Shown piece by piece: positions 17,193 through 26,193 of a stretch of 64,000 bases of DNA. Source of the DNA: GCA-003244245 sp963822695 (lineage in GTDB: Bacteria; Actinomycetota; Actinomycetes; Mycobacteriales; Pseudonocardiaceae); contig CAWGJH010000001.1 of assembly GCA_963822695.1 (NCBI GenBank), forward strand, positions 1-64,000, given 5' to 3'. Position 1 is the stretch's first letter. Each line of letters starts with the position of its first letter. Both the position numbers and the translations under genes were made by a program. The notes beneath the pieces were generated by a model. It did no database searches. It saw only the letters and a list, made by a program, of their open reading frames with translations, and was not told where the DNA came from.

Positions 17193-20100
17193 ATGCGCAG
17201 CGTGTCCATCCTGGTTCGTTCCGTAACCGCGGGGCCCCCTACCACCGCCTGGGGGCCTGAGGCCCGTCGAGTGCTGGAACACGCTGGCGGGCCGCTGCGG
17301 GTGTTGGGTGGCCCGGGTACTGGCAAGACCACCCTCGTGGCGCACGCCGTCGCTGATCGGGTGCTGCGTCGCGGGGTGGACCCCGAGCGGGTGCTGGTGC
17401 TCACTTCCAGCCGCCGGGCGGCTGCCGACCTGCGGGAACGCATCGTCGAGCGGCTTGCCGCGCACGGTGCCACGCCCACCGTGCGGGAACCACTGGTGCG
17501 TACTGTGCACTCCTACGCCTTCGCCGTACTGCGGCTACAGGCGTCGCTGCGGGATCTGCCCGCGCCCCGGTTGTTGTCCGGTCCTGAGCAGGACGTGGTG
17601 GTCCGGGAGCTGCTCGCGGGAGAGCGTGCGGCCGGCGGCCGACGTTGGCCGGCGCGGCTACGTCCGGTGCTGGGCCTGCCAGCCTTCGCCGCTGAGCTGC
17701 GGGATCTGCTGATGCGCGCTGCGGAACGCGGGTTAGCACCGGAGGACCTCATCGCGCTGGGTCGCACGCGGGGTCGCGAGGAGTGGGTGGCCGCCGGGCG
17801 TTTCTTTCGCAGCTACGAACAGGTGATGCTGCTGCGCGGGTCGGTGGGCACCGCCGCCCCGCAAGCCACCGCGCCCGCACTGGACGCCGCCGAACTGGTG
17901 TCCGCGGCGCTGCTGGTGCTCGACACCGATGCCGAGGTGCTGCGCAGGGAGTCCGACCGGGTGCGCCACCTGATCGTCGACGACGCCCAGCACCTCGACC
18001 CGTTGCAGGCCAGGCTGGTGACCCGGCTCGGCGCGAGCGCGCACGAGCTGCTGCTGGTCGGCGATCCGGACCAGAGGATCTTCTCCTTTCGCGGTGCGGA
18101 TCCTGGCCTGCTTGCTACCGGCGAGTCTGCGGCGATCCGGCTGTGCACCGACCATCGGATGGCTCCGGCGGTACGGGCTGCGGTATCCCGGCTCGCCAGC
18201 CGGTTGCCCGGACCGCGTGCAGACCTGCACGGCCCGGCAGAGGAGCAGCCTGGCGGGGACGTCACTGTCCGGGTATTCGGCTCTGCGGCGGCCGAGGCGT
18301 CCTGGGTGGCCGATCAGCTCCGCCGTGCCCATCTGCTGGACGGGGTGGCCTGGTCGGACATGGCGGTGCTGGTGCGCTCCACCGCGCGGGCGCTGCCAGT
18401 GCTGCGCCGGGCGCTGCTCGGCGCGGGGGTACCGGTGGCGGCGCCGCGCGAGGAGCTGCCGGTGGCCCGTCAGGGCGCGGTGCTGCCGATGCTCGGGGTG
18501 TTGCGCTGCGCGGTACAACCTGCGGCCCTTGACGAGGAGACGGCGGCTGCGCTGCTGAGCTCCCCGCTGGGCGGAGCTGACCCGTTGACGTTGCGCCGGC
18601 TGCGCCGGGAGCTGCGCCGCCGTGAGCTCATCGCCCATGGTGCCCAGGCCAGGGGTGCCCAGGCCAGGGGTACGCAGGCCAGTGGTGCGTTGCTGGTCGA
18701 CGTGCTGCGCACAGCCTGTGAGTCAGACGAGGGGAGGCACAGCACGCTGGACGGGCTTGACGATCAGACCGCGGCGCCAGCCAGGAGGCTCGCGAGCCTC
18801 CTGGCTGGCGCCGCTCGGGCGGCCCGGCGCGGGGACAGCGCCGAGGAGGTGCTGTGGCAGGTGTGGCAGGCCAGTGGGCTCGCGCAGTGCTGGGCTGCCA
18901 CCGCCGCGCGCGGCGGCCCGGCTGGTGTGCAGGCCGATCGGGACCTCGACGCCGTGGTCGCGCTGTTCGATGCCGCCGCCCGTTATGCCGATCGGCTTCC
19001 TGGCGCCGATGGCGGCCCGGCCGGCCTGCTCGGTTTCTGCGACTATCTCACTGACCAGCAGATAGCAGGCGACTCACTGGCTGCGCGTTCGCCACAGGGC
19101 GACTCAGTCACCGTGCTCACCGCGCATGCCGCAGCCGGCCGGGAATGGTCACTCGTCGCGGTGCCCGGGGTGCAGGAAGGCAACTGGCCCGACCTGCGGC
19201 TGCGCGGCACCCTGCTCGGCGTGGAGCATCTGGTCGACACCACTGCGGGCATCGAATCCACCACCGTCTCGCGCACCGCGCCGCTGCTGGCCGAGGAACG
19301 GCGGCTGCTGCTGGTGGCCGCCAGCCGTGCCCGGCACCGGTTGCTGGTCAGCGCGGTGCGCGGGGAAGACGAACAACCCTCTCGGTTTCTCGACGAGCTG
19401 GAGGGCATCGACGCGTCGATGCACGAGCGACCGGTGGCCTCCCGGGACCGTGGTCTGAGCCTGCCCGAACTCGTCGCCGAGCTGCGCCGAGTGTGCTGCG
19501 ATCCGGCCGAGGACGGCGCGCGACGTCGCAGCGCTGCGGCCGGTTTGGCGGAGCTGGCACAGGCCGGGATACCCGGTGCGCACCCCGATTCCTGGTATGG
19601 GCTGGGACCGCCGTCAAGTCACGCCCCGCTGCGGGTGCTGGGCGAGCCGGCCCGGGTGTCACCGTCGCTGGTGGAGCTGGTGTCGAGCTGCCCGTTGCGC
19701 TGGCTACTCACCCGTCACGGTGGGGAGGACGTCCGGGAATTGCCCGCGGTCACCGGGTCGCTGGTGCACAGGTTGGTCCAGGCGGCGGCGGCCGGCGCCA
19801 CCGACCAGCAGTTGGACGGCGCCCTGGCGCAGGCCTGGGCCGGGGTTGACGCGGGCGCCCCCTGGTACTCCCGCGCCGAGCAGCAGCGGGTACGCCAGAT
19901 GGTCGCGATGTTCCGTCTCTGGTGGCGCGACAGCCGCGACGAGCTCACCGAAGTCGGGTGCGAGCAGGAAATTGAAGTGCAGCTCCCCCCCGCTAACGGC
20001 CCAGCTAATGACCCTGTTGACGACCCTGTTGACGACACAGCCGTGCTGCTGCGCGGGCGGGTAGACCGGCTGGAGCGTGACCGCCACGGCCGCCCTGTGG

Positions 20101-20456
20101 TTGTCAACGTGAAGAGCAGCAAGACCCCGGTCAGCAAGAAGGCCGTCGAGGACCACGCACAACTGGCCATCTACCAGCTCGCCGCTGCGCATGGTGCCTT
20201 CACCGAACACGGCCTAGCCGCCGAACCCGGTGGGGCTTGCATCGTTCAGGTTTCCGCGCGCACAGCCGCGTCGGTACAGCGCAATCAACAGCCCTTGGAT
20301 GGGCCCGCTCTGGCGCGATGGCACGACGTCGTGCGCGAGGCTGCCCGCCGCACTGCGGGGCCGGAGTTCGTCGCCATCGACAACGGCGACTGCACCCGGT
20401 GCCCCTCGAAGATCGCCTGCCCGCTGCACGACTCCGGCCGGCAGGTGACGGAATGA
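17193..20456 (+). CDS. adnA: AdnA subunit of the AdnAB helicase-nuclease
   Basis: The 1087-residue protein has a UvrD-type motor followed by a RecB-type nuclease. Walker A is GGPGTGKT at residues 39-46 and motif II is VDDAQH near 262. The iron-sulfur cysteines are in SSCPLRW (near 831) and CTRCPSKIAC (near 1066-1075). AdnAB resects double-strand breaks in actinobacteria. The nuclease core reads GRVDRLE...VVNVKSSKTP: the acidic residue of the expected D-x-K motif is Asn, so this subunit's nuclease may be weak or dead. The stop overlaps the adnB start (ATGA), giving coupled 1:1 synthesis. The Thr/Gln/Gly triple repeat near residue 483 (GAQARGAQARGTQA) is a local expansion. Confidence 0.93.
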   Translation: MRSVSILVRSVTAGPPTTAWGPEARRVLEHAGGPLRVLGGPGTGKTTLVAHAVADRVLRRGVDPERVLVLTSSRRAAADLRERIVERLAAHGATPTVREPLVRTVHSYAFAVLRLQASLRDLPAPRLLSGPEQDVVVRELLAGERAAGGRRWPARLRPVLGLPAFAAELRDLLMRAAERGLAPEDLIALGRTRGREEWVAAGRFFRSYEQVMLLRGSVGTAAPQATAPALDAAELVSAALLVLDTDAEVLRRESDRVRHLIVDDAQHLDPLQARLVTRLGASAHELLLVGDPDQRIFSFRGADPGLLATGESAAIRLCTDHRMAPAVRAAVSRLASRLPGPRADLHGPAEEQPGGDVTVRVFGSAAAEASWVADQLRRAHLLDGVAWSDMAVLVRSTARALPVLRRALLGAGVPVAAPREELPVARQGAVLPMLGVLRCAVQPAALDEETAAALLSSPLGGADPLTLRRLRRELRRRELIAHGAQARGAQARGTQASGALLVDVLRTACESDEGRHSTLDGLDDQTAAPARRLASLLAGAARAARRGDSAEEVLWQVWQASGLAQCWAATAARGGPAGVQADRDLDAVVALFDAAARYADRLPGADGGPAGLLGFCDYLTDQQIAGDSLAARSPQGDSVTVLTAHAAAGREWSLVAVPGVQEGNWPDLRLRGTLLGVEHLVDTTAGIESTTVSRTAPLLAEERRLLLVAASRARHRLLVSAVRGEDEQPSRFLDELEGIDASMHERPVASRDRGLSLPELVAELRRVCCDPAEDGARRRSAAAGLAELAQAGIPGAHPDSWYGLGPPSSHAPLRVLGEPARVSPSLVELVSSCPLRWLLTRHGGEDVRELPAVTGSLVHRLVQAAAAGATDQQLDGALAQAWAGVDAGAPWYSRAEQQRVRQMVAMFRLWWRDSRDELTEVGCEQEIEVQLPPANGPANDPVDDPVDDTAVLLRGRVDRLERDRHGRPVVVNVKSSKTPVSKKAVEDHAQLAIYQLAAAHGAFTEHGLAAEPGGACIVQVSARTAASVQRNQQPLDGPALARWHDVVREAARRTAGPEFVAIDNGDCTRCPSKIACPLHDSGRQVTE

Positions 20457-23400
20457 CAATGAGGCAGGCCGGCCGCATCGGGCCCGCGGAACTCGCTGCG
20501 GAACTCGGTATCGCAACTCCCACTGCGGAGCAGGCCGACGTCATCGCCGCCGACCCAGGTGGGCCAACACTCGTGGTCGCCGGTGCCGGATCGGGTAAGA
20601 CCGAGACGATGGCGGCCCGAGTGGTGTGGTTGGTTGCCAACGGGTACGTCACTCCCGAGGGCGTGCTCGGCCTGACGTTCACCCGCAAGGCAGCCCAGCA
20701 GCTCGCCGAGCGGGTTCGGGCGCGGTTGCGCCGGCTCGCCGGCTCGGGGGTGTTGGATCGACTTGACCCCACCGGGCAGCGCAGAGCCGCGGTGCTGGCC
20801 GGTGAGGCCACCGTGCTCACCTACCACGCCTATGCTGGTCGGTTGGTCGCCGAGCACGCGCTGCGGCTACCTACCGATCCGGGGGCCCGGCTGCTCACGG
20901 AGACCGGCGCGTGGCAGCTTGCGCACCGGGTCACCGCCAGCTGGGAACCGGACCTTGACCTGGACGGGAAGGTGCCTCGGACGGTCACCGGTTGGGTGCT
21001 TGGGCTGGCCGGGCAGCTTGCTGAACACCTCTGCGAGCCGGCGCAGTTGCGGGAATCCACCGAGGCGGTGATCACCGCGCTGGCCACTGCTCCCCCCAGC
21101 CCACGCCAGCGGGGCCCGCTGCGCGCCGACCTCAAGCCGATGGTGGAGGGTCAGCGGTCCCGGCTGGCAATACTGCCGCTGGTGGAGCGCTACACCGAGC
21201 TCAAGCGGCGCGAGGCCGTGCTCGACTTCGGTGACCAAATGGGCATCGCAGCCAGGCTGGCGCGCGACCATCCGGAGGTCGGCACGGCCGAGCGGGCCCG
21301 CTTCGGGGCCGTGCTGCTCGACGAGTACCAGGACACCGGGCATGCCCAACGGGTGCTGCTGCGGTCGTTGTTCGGCGGCGTTGCAACATCTGGGCGCGCG
21401 ATCCCGGTTACCGCGGTCGGCGATCCTTGCCAGTCGATTTACGGCTGGCGTGGCGCTTGCGCGGCCAACCTGCCACGATTCACCACGGACTTCCCCGCCG
21501 TGGATGGGACCCCAGCCGTGACCCGCGGGCTGCTCACCAGCTTCCGCAACCCTCCGGAGGTGCTCGCGGTAGCGAACGCGGTCTCTGGCGAGCTTCGTGG
21601 CGGGCCGGTGCGAGTCGGCGAGCTGCGCTGTCGGGACGGTGCCGAGCCTGGCGAGGTCCGCGCTGCCCTGCTGCCCGACGTCCGTGCCGAGGTGAACTGG
21701 GTTGCCGCCGCCATCGCCGACCGCTGGTACTCGGCAGCGGCTGACCGGGGCGCCCCGCTGACCGCCGCGGTGCTGGTGCGTCGCCGCGCGGACATGATGG
21801 CGCTGGCCGCCGCGTTGCGGGACCGCGGTGTCCCCGTCGAGGTGGTTGGCCTGGGTGGGTTGCTGGACACACCAGAGGTCCGCGACCTGGTGAGTGTGCT
21901 GCGGCTGCTCGTCGACCCGCTGGCCGGCACCGCCGCGGCGCGGCTGCTGACTGGCGCGCGGTGGCGGATCGGCGCGACCGACCTGGCCGCGCTGTGGGGG
22001 CGGGCCCGGGAATTGGCGATGGATCATTGGACGCCAGTGGGTCCGGGTGCTGTCCCGGAGGAGCTGCTCGCCGCCCTGCCCGGCGAGCTACCTGGGGAAC
22101 CCGCCGAGGCGGCGGGGCTGGTCGATGCGCTGGATTCGCCCGGTGATCCGGCCCGTTACTCCGAGCTGGGCTACCAGCGGCTGCGCAGGCTGGCTGCCGA
22201 GTTGCGGGCGCTGCGGCGCCGGGTCACTCAGCCGCTGACCGACCTGGTGGCCGACGCCGAACGGACCCTGCTGCTGGACACCGAGTCGCTGGCTCGTCCC
22301 GGCCCCGCCGGCCGGGCCCATCTGGACGCTTTTGCCGACGTGGTCGCGGACTTCGCTGCGGCCAGCCCGCTGGCGGGGCTGCCCGCGCTGTTGGACTACC
22401 TGGTCACCGCCGAGGAAGCCGAGGATGGTCTCGAGCCGGGCGACATCGAGGTCGCCCACGACCGGGTGCAGATCCTCACCGTGCATGCCGCCAAAGGCCT
22501 GGAATGGCAGGTGGTGGCCGTGCCGCACCTGGTAGATGGAGTTTTCCCGGCGGCCAAGAAGAGCTCGTCGTGGTTGCGGACGGTCACCGAGCTGCCGGTA
22601 CCGCTGCGCGGCGACCGCGCCGACCTGCCCGGACTCGTGCTACCCGCCGATGCTGACCAGAAGGAGCTCGCCGAGGCCCTGTCGGCGCACGAGGCAGCCT
22701 TCGATACTCGCCGGCTGACAGAGGAACGCCGGCTGCTGTACGTCGCACTCACCCGCGCGGAGCAGACCCTGCTGGTCAGTGGGCACCACTGGGCCGAGGC
22801 CGGGAGCGCACCCCGATCGCCCTCGGATTTCCTGCTGGAGATTCGCGATGTCGAGCACTGTGTGATCGATCAGTGGGCTGTGGCACCCCGCGAGAGCGAG
22901 CCCAACCCGTTGGACACTGAACCGCCGCGAGCCTTCTGGCCAGCTGACCCGCTCGGCGCCCGTCGGGATGCCGTCGCTGAAGGCGCCCAGTTGGTGCGCG
23001 ATGCGTTGGCGTTCATGAGCACCGATAGCCACTCACCAGTGCGCAGTGCGCCGGGTTGGCAGCGCGAGATCGACGTGTTGCTCGCGGAGCGAGATGCCCG
23101 CCGCGCTCAGCAACGGGTCGTGCTGCCCGCGCACCTCTCGGTGAGTCAGCTCGTGGAGCTCGCCGAGGACCCATCTGCGCTGGCCGCGCGGCTGCGTAGG
23201 CCGCTGCCGTTTCCACCGAACCCGATGGCTCGCCGTGGTACCGCGTTTCACGCGTGGTTGGAACGCCGCTTCGGCTCCACGCGGCTGATCGATCATGATG
23301 AGTTGCCCGGCGCTGCTGACGAGGGAGCCGCACCGAACACCGAACTCGGATTGCTGCAGGCAGCTTTCCTCGCTAGCGAGTGGGCGGCGCGTAGCCCGCA

Positions 23401-23719
23401 CGACGTCGAAGTTCCCTTTGAGACCGTGTTCGACGGGGTGGGCGTGCGCGGCAGGATGGATGCGGTGTTCGCCGACGCCGATGGCGGCTGGACAGTAGTT
23501 GACTGGAAGACTGGGCCGGTGCCCGACGAGGCCACGCTGCGCGCGGTGAGCGTGCAGCTCGCTGCTTACCGGTTGGCCTGGTCGGCGCTGTCTGAAGTTC
23601 CACTGAGCAGCGTGCGGGCGGCATTCCACTATGTCCGTGACAACCGCACGGTGCGACCCGCCGACCTGCTCGACGCCGATGGACTGCGGGATCTGCTGCG
23701 CTCCATCCCCGTCGGTTGA
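20453..23719 (+). CDS. adnB: AdnB subunit of the AdnAB helicase-nuclease
   Basis: The 1088-residue protein pairs with AdnA. It has Walker A GAGSGKTE near residue 44, motif II DEYQD near 289, the late helicase motif YVALTRAEQTLL, and a C-terminal RecB-type nuclease with GRMDAVF near 1000 and an intact VDWKTG near 1016. Unlike AdnA it has the canonical DEYQD box and complete nuclease acid, so it should supply most of the ATPase drive and an active nuclease. The start is the ATG overlapping the adnA stop; the frame is open 72 codons upstream inside adnA but that stretch is not plausible protein. Confidence 0.93.
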   Translation: MTMRQAGRIGPAELAAELGIATPTAEQADVIAADPGGPTLVVAGAGSGKTETMAARVVWLVANGYVTPEGVLGLTFTRKAAQQLAERVRARLRRLAGSGVLDRLDPTGQRRAAVLAGEATVLTYHAYAGRLVAEHALRLPTDPGARLLTETGAWQLAHRVTASWEPDLDLDGKVPRTVTGWVLGLAGQLAEHLCEPAQLRESTEAVITALATAPPSPRQRGPLRADLKPMVEGQRSRLAILPLVERYTELKRREAVLDFGDQMGIAARLARDHPEVGTAERARFGAVLLDEYQDTGHAQRVLLRSLFGGVATSGRAIPVTAVGDPCQSIYGWRGACAANLPRFTTDFPAVDGTPAVTRGLLTSFRNPPEVLAVANAVSGELRGGPVRVGELRCRDGAEPGEVRAALLPDVRAEVNWVAAAIADRWYSAAADRGAPLTAAVLVRRRADMMALAAALRDRGVPVEVVGLGGLLDTPEVRDLVSVLRLLVDPLAGTAAARLLTGARWRIGATDLAALWGRARELAMDHWTPVGPGAVPEELLAALPGELPGEPAEAAGLVDALDSPGDPARYSELGYQRLRRLAAELRALRRRVTQPLTDLVADAERTLLLDTESLARPGPAGRAHLDAFADVVADFAAASPLAGLPALLDYLVTAEEAEDGLEPGDIEVAHDRVQILTVHAAKGLEWQVVAVPHLVDGVFPAAKKSSSWLRTVTELPVPLRGDRADLPGLVLPADADQKELAEALSAHEAAFDTRRLTEERRLLYVALTRAEQTLLVSGHHWAEAGSAPRSPSDFLLEIRDVEHCVIDQWAVAPRESEPNPLDTEPPRAFWPADPLGARRDAVAEGAQLVRDALAFMSTDSHSPVRSAPGWQREIDVLLAERDARRAQQRVVLPAHLSVSQLVELAEDPSALAARLRRPLPFPPNPMARRGTAFHAWLERRFGSTRLIDHDELPGAADEGAAPNTELGLLQAAFLASEWAARSPHDVEVPFETVFDGVGVRGRMDAVFADADGGWTVVDWKTGPVPDEATLRAVSVQLAAYRLAWSALSEVPLSSVRAAFHYVRDNRTVRPADLLDADGLRDLLRSIPVG

Positions 23720-23980
23720 CCAGCGACGCTAAAGACCAACGTGGGTGCTGCGGCGCTCGAGGAGTAGTTATGTCGCGCCAGCGGTCATGGTATTGGCGCT
23801 GCGTTCGCGGCGGTGCGCTGCCAGGTGGTGGACATCCCGCTAGTGATTAGTTACATGAATTCAACGCTGACGTAACAACCTGCTAGCATAGAGTTGAATA
23901 GAGTGAGCGTAGGGGTATCTGTCCATCTTCTCCGCTGTTGGGGCGTGCAGACTGAAAACTCTCCGCGAGAAGGGTTGGAA

Positions 23981-24292
23981 ATGACTCTTATTGTCTTAAC
24001 CGTAGTCGTCATCGCGTTGTTGATTGCCGTTCTGGCGAGCTATCTCTTGGCGATCGGTGTGCTGCTAAACCGCATCGCCGGCAATCTTGGTGACTGCTTG
24101 CAGAACGTAAAGACGATTGCGGAGCAGGCTGAGGTGATTGGGCCTGCTGTCGAGCGCATCAACGGAACCGGTGGGGTAGTGGTAGGCGCTCTGCCGCTGC
24201 TGTGCGACGGTGCTGAGCGTATCGCCGCTGGGCCGGCTCCTGCTGCCGCTCCTGCGGCTCCTCCGGCGGGTTTAGGTTACCTGGATGCGTGA
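23981..24292 (+). CDS. Small single-pass membrane protein, function unknown
   Basis: The 103-residue protein has one N-terminal membrane helix (LIVLTVVVIALLIAVLASYL) and then a predicted amphipathic/coiled segment (LLNRIAGNLGDCLQNVKTIA) and a Pro/Ala-rich tail. I recognise no named family. The ATG beginning MTLIVL was preferred because the helix then sits at the N-terminus; the frame is open 29 codons further upstream. It stands just before the glycine-rich peptide cassettes but is separated from the first by about 460 bases, so membership in that system is only a possibility. Confidence 0.65.
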   Translation: MTLIVLTVVVIALLIAVLASYLLAIGVLLNRIAGNLGDCLQNVKTIAEQAEVIGPAVERINGTGGVVVGALPLLCDGAERIAAGPAPAAAPAAPPAGLGYLDA

Positions 24293-24547
24293 CGACGAGG
24301 CACTGTTACGACGGTGGGACGCCGAGGTAGCCTTGTGGACGCGGCGCTCGATGTGCTGGTTGACGAGTTGACCCAGAGGATCGCCCGCTCAGCGCAGGCG
24401 GCTCTGAATGGGCGCTGGGCGGAGCGAGTCCGCCCAGCTGAACTCCAGTAAGATCCGTAGCGAACTCGGCTCGACACCGCGTCGGAAACCAGCCGCTCGG
24501 CACGCATGACCGCGAGCCTCGCCGGTGTTGGTACCCGGTGTCCGCAA
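24293..24547. other. Gap before the first peptide cassette
   Basis: No gene is seen between the small membrane protein and the first conserved cassette leader. The open frames here are low-quality overlaps. Confidence 0.4.
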
Positions 24548-24747
24548 TCTCCGTAGAATGTCACCGCTGACTACGTGTTTGAAAAGAACTCCACTGCTAG
24601 GTAGTCCACCCGGGGAGTTACGTGCGACTACCGATTGCCGCATGACCTTACTTCTCGGCAGGGTATGTGGTACCGAATCGGTAATGCTGCCGATGAGGTG
24701 GTTTTCTGCGCCCGGAGCCCACCGGGACTCACCTTTCCGAGGAGGAC
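24548..24747 (+). promoter_or_regulatory. Cassette 1 upstream control block
   Basis: This block recurs before all four peptide genes. It contains in order CTCCGTAG, a TACGTGTTTGAAAAG element, CTAGGTAGT, the best-conserved 25-base box (GAGTTACGTGCGACTACCGA and on, 24615-24639), an ATCGG...CCGAT inverted repeat, a second C/G stem, and AGGAGG. CTAGGTAGT is a -10 candidate. Conservation outside coding sequence implies a shared promoter or operator. Confidence 0.7.
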
Positions 24748-24750
24748 TTG

Positions 24751-25137
24751 ATGTCTGATGCACTGAGCTTTGCTGAGATCAATGGGCAGCACGTGGAGCT
24801 GCTGCCGGCCCGTACCGTGCTGTCGTTGTTCAGCACCGGCACCGCCACCACCAGCACAGACACCGCCACCGCCACCACCGGCACCACCAGCACCGGCACC
24901 ACCAGCACCGGCAGCACCGGCGCCACTGGCGCCACCAGTACAGGCACCGGCACCGGCGTCACCGGCGGCGCGGGTGGTGAGGGCGCGGGCAAGGCGGCGC
25001 TCTTCGACAACTGGTTCTACACCGAGGGTGACGTGTACAACAACCTCACTGGCGGCGCTGGCGGTGCTGGCGGCGCCGCTGGCACCGGCGGTGCCGCCAG
25101 CGGTGCCCCCGGTGGTGCGGGCGTCGTCGGGCACTGA
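24751..25137 (+). CDS. Putative precursor peptide 1: conserved leader, Thr/Gly-rich body
   Basis: The 128-residue protein starts MSDALSFAEINGQHVELLPA followed by RTVLSLFS, nearly identical to the next three small genes. Its body differs: about 45 residues of Thr/Gly/Ser repeats (TGTTSTGTTSTGSTG), then GAGGEGAGKAALFDNWFYTE and a Gly/Ala-rich tail. AGGAGG lies 5 bases before the ATG, indicating strong translation. There is no signal peptide, so export would need leader processing. The constant head with variable tail fits a RiPP-type precursor, but I cannot name the class. Confidence 0.75.
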   Translation: MSDALSFAEINGQHVELLPARTVLSLFSTGTATTSTDTATATTGTTSTGTTSTGSTGATGATSTGTGTGVTGGAGGEGAGKAALFDNWFYTEGDVYNNLTGGAGGAGGAAGTGGAASGAPGGAGVVGH

Positions 25138-25189
25138 ACCGACGAGTGTGGTCCAGCGCTCGGATTATCGCTCGGGCGCGGCAGTTCAT

Positions 25190-25219
25190 GGGAGGGGCGG
25201 CCGCATGGCCACCCCTCCC
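25190..25219 (+). terminator. Cassette 1 hairpin terminator
   Basis: GGGAGGGGCGGCC pairs with GGCCACCCCTCCC around a GCAT loop, about 50 bases after the stop codon. No T-run follows. The stem sequence resembles those after cassettes 2 and 3. Confidence 0.65.
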
Positions 25220-25261
25220 AATGCTGCATTCACAGTAAGTACCGAGGGCAGTGAAATGTAC

Positions 25262-25469
25262 GGCGTAGGTCGTTGTCGACTACGTATTCGAAAAGCAAGT
25301 TCACTGTCTAGGGTCCACTGCGTAGGTAGTCCGTCAGGCGAGTTACGTGTGACTACTGATTGCCTCGTGGCCTTACTTCTCGGCAAAGTATGTGGTGCTG
25401 GATCGGTAATGCCGCCGATAAAGCGCTTGTCGTCCCGGGATCGCTCGGGACCACTTTTCCTAGGAGGAT
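25262..25469 (+). promoter_or_regulatory. Cassette 2 upstream control block
   Basis: This is a copy of the conserved block: CTACGTATTCGAAAAG, GTAGGTAGT, the 25-base box GAGTTACGTGTGACTACTGA at 25340-25364, the ATCGG...CCGAT inverted repeat at 25402-25419, and a GTCCCG...CGGGAC stem just before TAGGAGGA. Confidence 0.7.
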
Positions 25470-25472
25470 TTG

Positions 25473-25742
25473 ATGTCTGCTGCACTGAGCTTTGCTGAGA
25501 TCGACGGGCAGCACGCGGAGCTGCTGCCGGCCCGTACCGTGATGTCGCTATTCAGCGCCGGTGGCGGCGGTCGCGGCGGCAATGGCGGCGCGGGTGGCAA
25601 GGGCGGCGTCGGCCGGGGTGGCCTCGGTATTAACCTCTTGAACCTCAACCTGTTCGGTGACCAGACCAACAGTGCCGGTGACGGATTCGGTGGCGCGGGC
25701 GGCAGCGCCAATGGCGGTGCCGGTGGAGCTGACAAGAGCTGA
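25473..25742 (+). CDS. Putative glycine-rich precursor peptide 2
   Basis: The 89-residue protein has leader MSAALSFAEIDGQHAELLPA plus RTVMSLFS, then a Gly-rich tail (GGNGGAGGKGGVGRGG) with an apolar island LGINLLNLNLFGDQTNSAG and a closing GGAGGADKS. AGGAGG lies 6 bases before the ATG. It differs from copies 3 and 4 by few residues, so the copies arose by recent tandem duplication. No Cys is present, which excludes lanthionine or disulfide chemistry in this copy. Confidence 0.8.
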   Translation: MSAALSFAEIDGQHAELLPARTVMSLFSAGGGGRGGNGGAGGKGGVGRGGLGINLLNLNLFGDQTNSAGDGFGGAGGSANGGAGGADKS

Positions 25743-25793
25743 GTTGAGCCGGTGCCGCTGGCGATCGGGGTGATCGCGCGGCGAGCCGTTTAT

Positions 25794-25834
25794 GGGGAGG
25801 GTGGCCACGATCGTGGCCACCCTCCCTTTTCTTT
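25794..25834 (+). terminator. Cassette 2 rho-independent terminator
   Basis: A long perfect stem (GGGAGGGTGGCCACGA and its complement) centred near 25810 is followed by CCCTTTTCTTT. It is the clearest of the four cassette terminators. Confidence 0.85.
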
Positions 25835-25859
25835 GGCGTTGGCCGGGGCGCTCTCGGCA

Positions 25860-25950
25860 TGAACGTCTTGCATGTTGACGCGTTCGGTGACCAGGTCACC
25901 AGCGCGAGTGCCGGTTTCGGTGGCGCGGGGCGGCGGGCGTGGCTGAGGGT
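25860..25950 (+). pseudogene. Degenerate fifth peptide copy (tail only)
   Basis: The plus strand reads MNVLHVDAFGDQVTSASAGF GGAG, which echoes the LINLNLFGDQTNSAGDGYGG region of the intact copies. The leader and Shine-Dalgarno site are gone. It sits between the cassette 2 terminator and the cassette 3 control block, as expected for a decayed duplicate. Confidence 0.55.
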
Positions 25951-25996
25951 GGCCGGATCCGGCCATCCCCTTCCATAGGTACTCGGTGTTCTGAAG

Positions 25997-26190
25997 TCTC
26001 CGTAGTCCCCTGCTGCCGGCTACGTATTCGAAAAATTCGTCTGGTGCTAGGTAGTACGCCGGAAGAGTTACGTGTGACTACTGATTGCCACACGCGTGAG
26101 CGCTCGGCAGGGTATGAGTTACCAAATCGGCACTGTCACCGATGAGGTATTTCGGGCCCGGGTCACCGGGCGTCACCATTCCTAGGAGGA
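25997..26190 (+). promoter_or_regulatory. Cassette 3 upstream control block
   Basis: Same order of elements: CTCCGTAG, CTACGTATTCGAAAAA, CTAGGTAGT, the 25-base box at 26065-26089, ATCGG...CCGAT, a GCCCGG...CCGGGC stem and TAGGAGGA. Confidence 0.7.
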
Positions 26191-26193
26191 TTG

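Noticed and set aside
20237..20452. Extended start for adnB inside adnA
   Set aside because: The extra 72 residues are Arg/Pro-rich shadow of adnA. The ATGA overlap gives the natural start at 20453.
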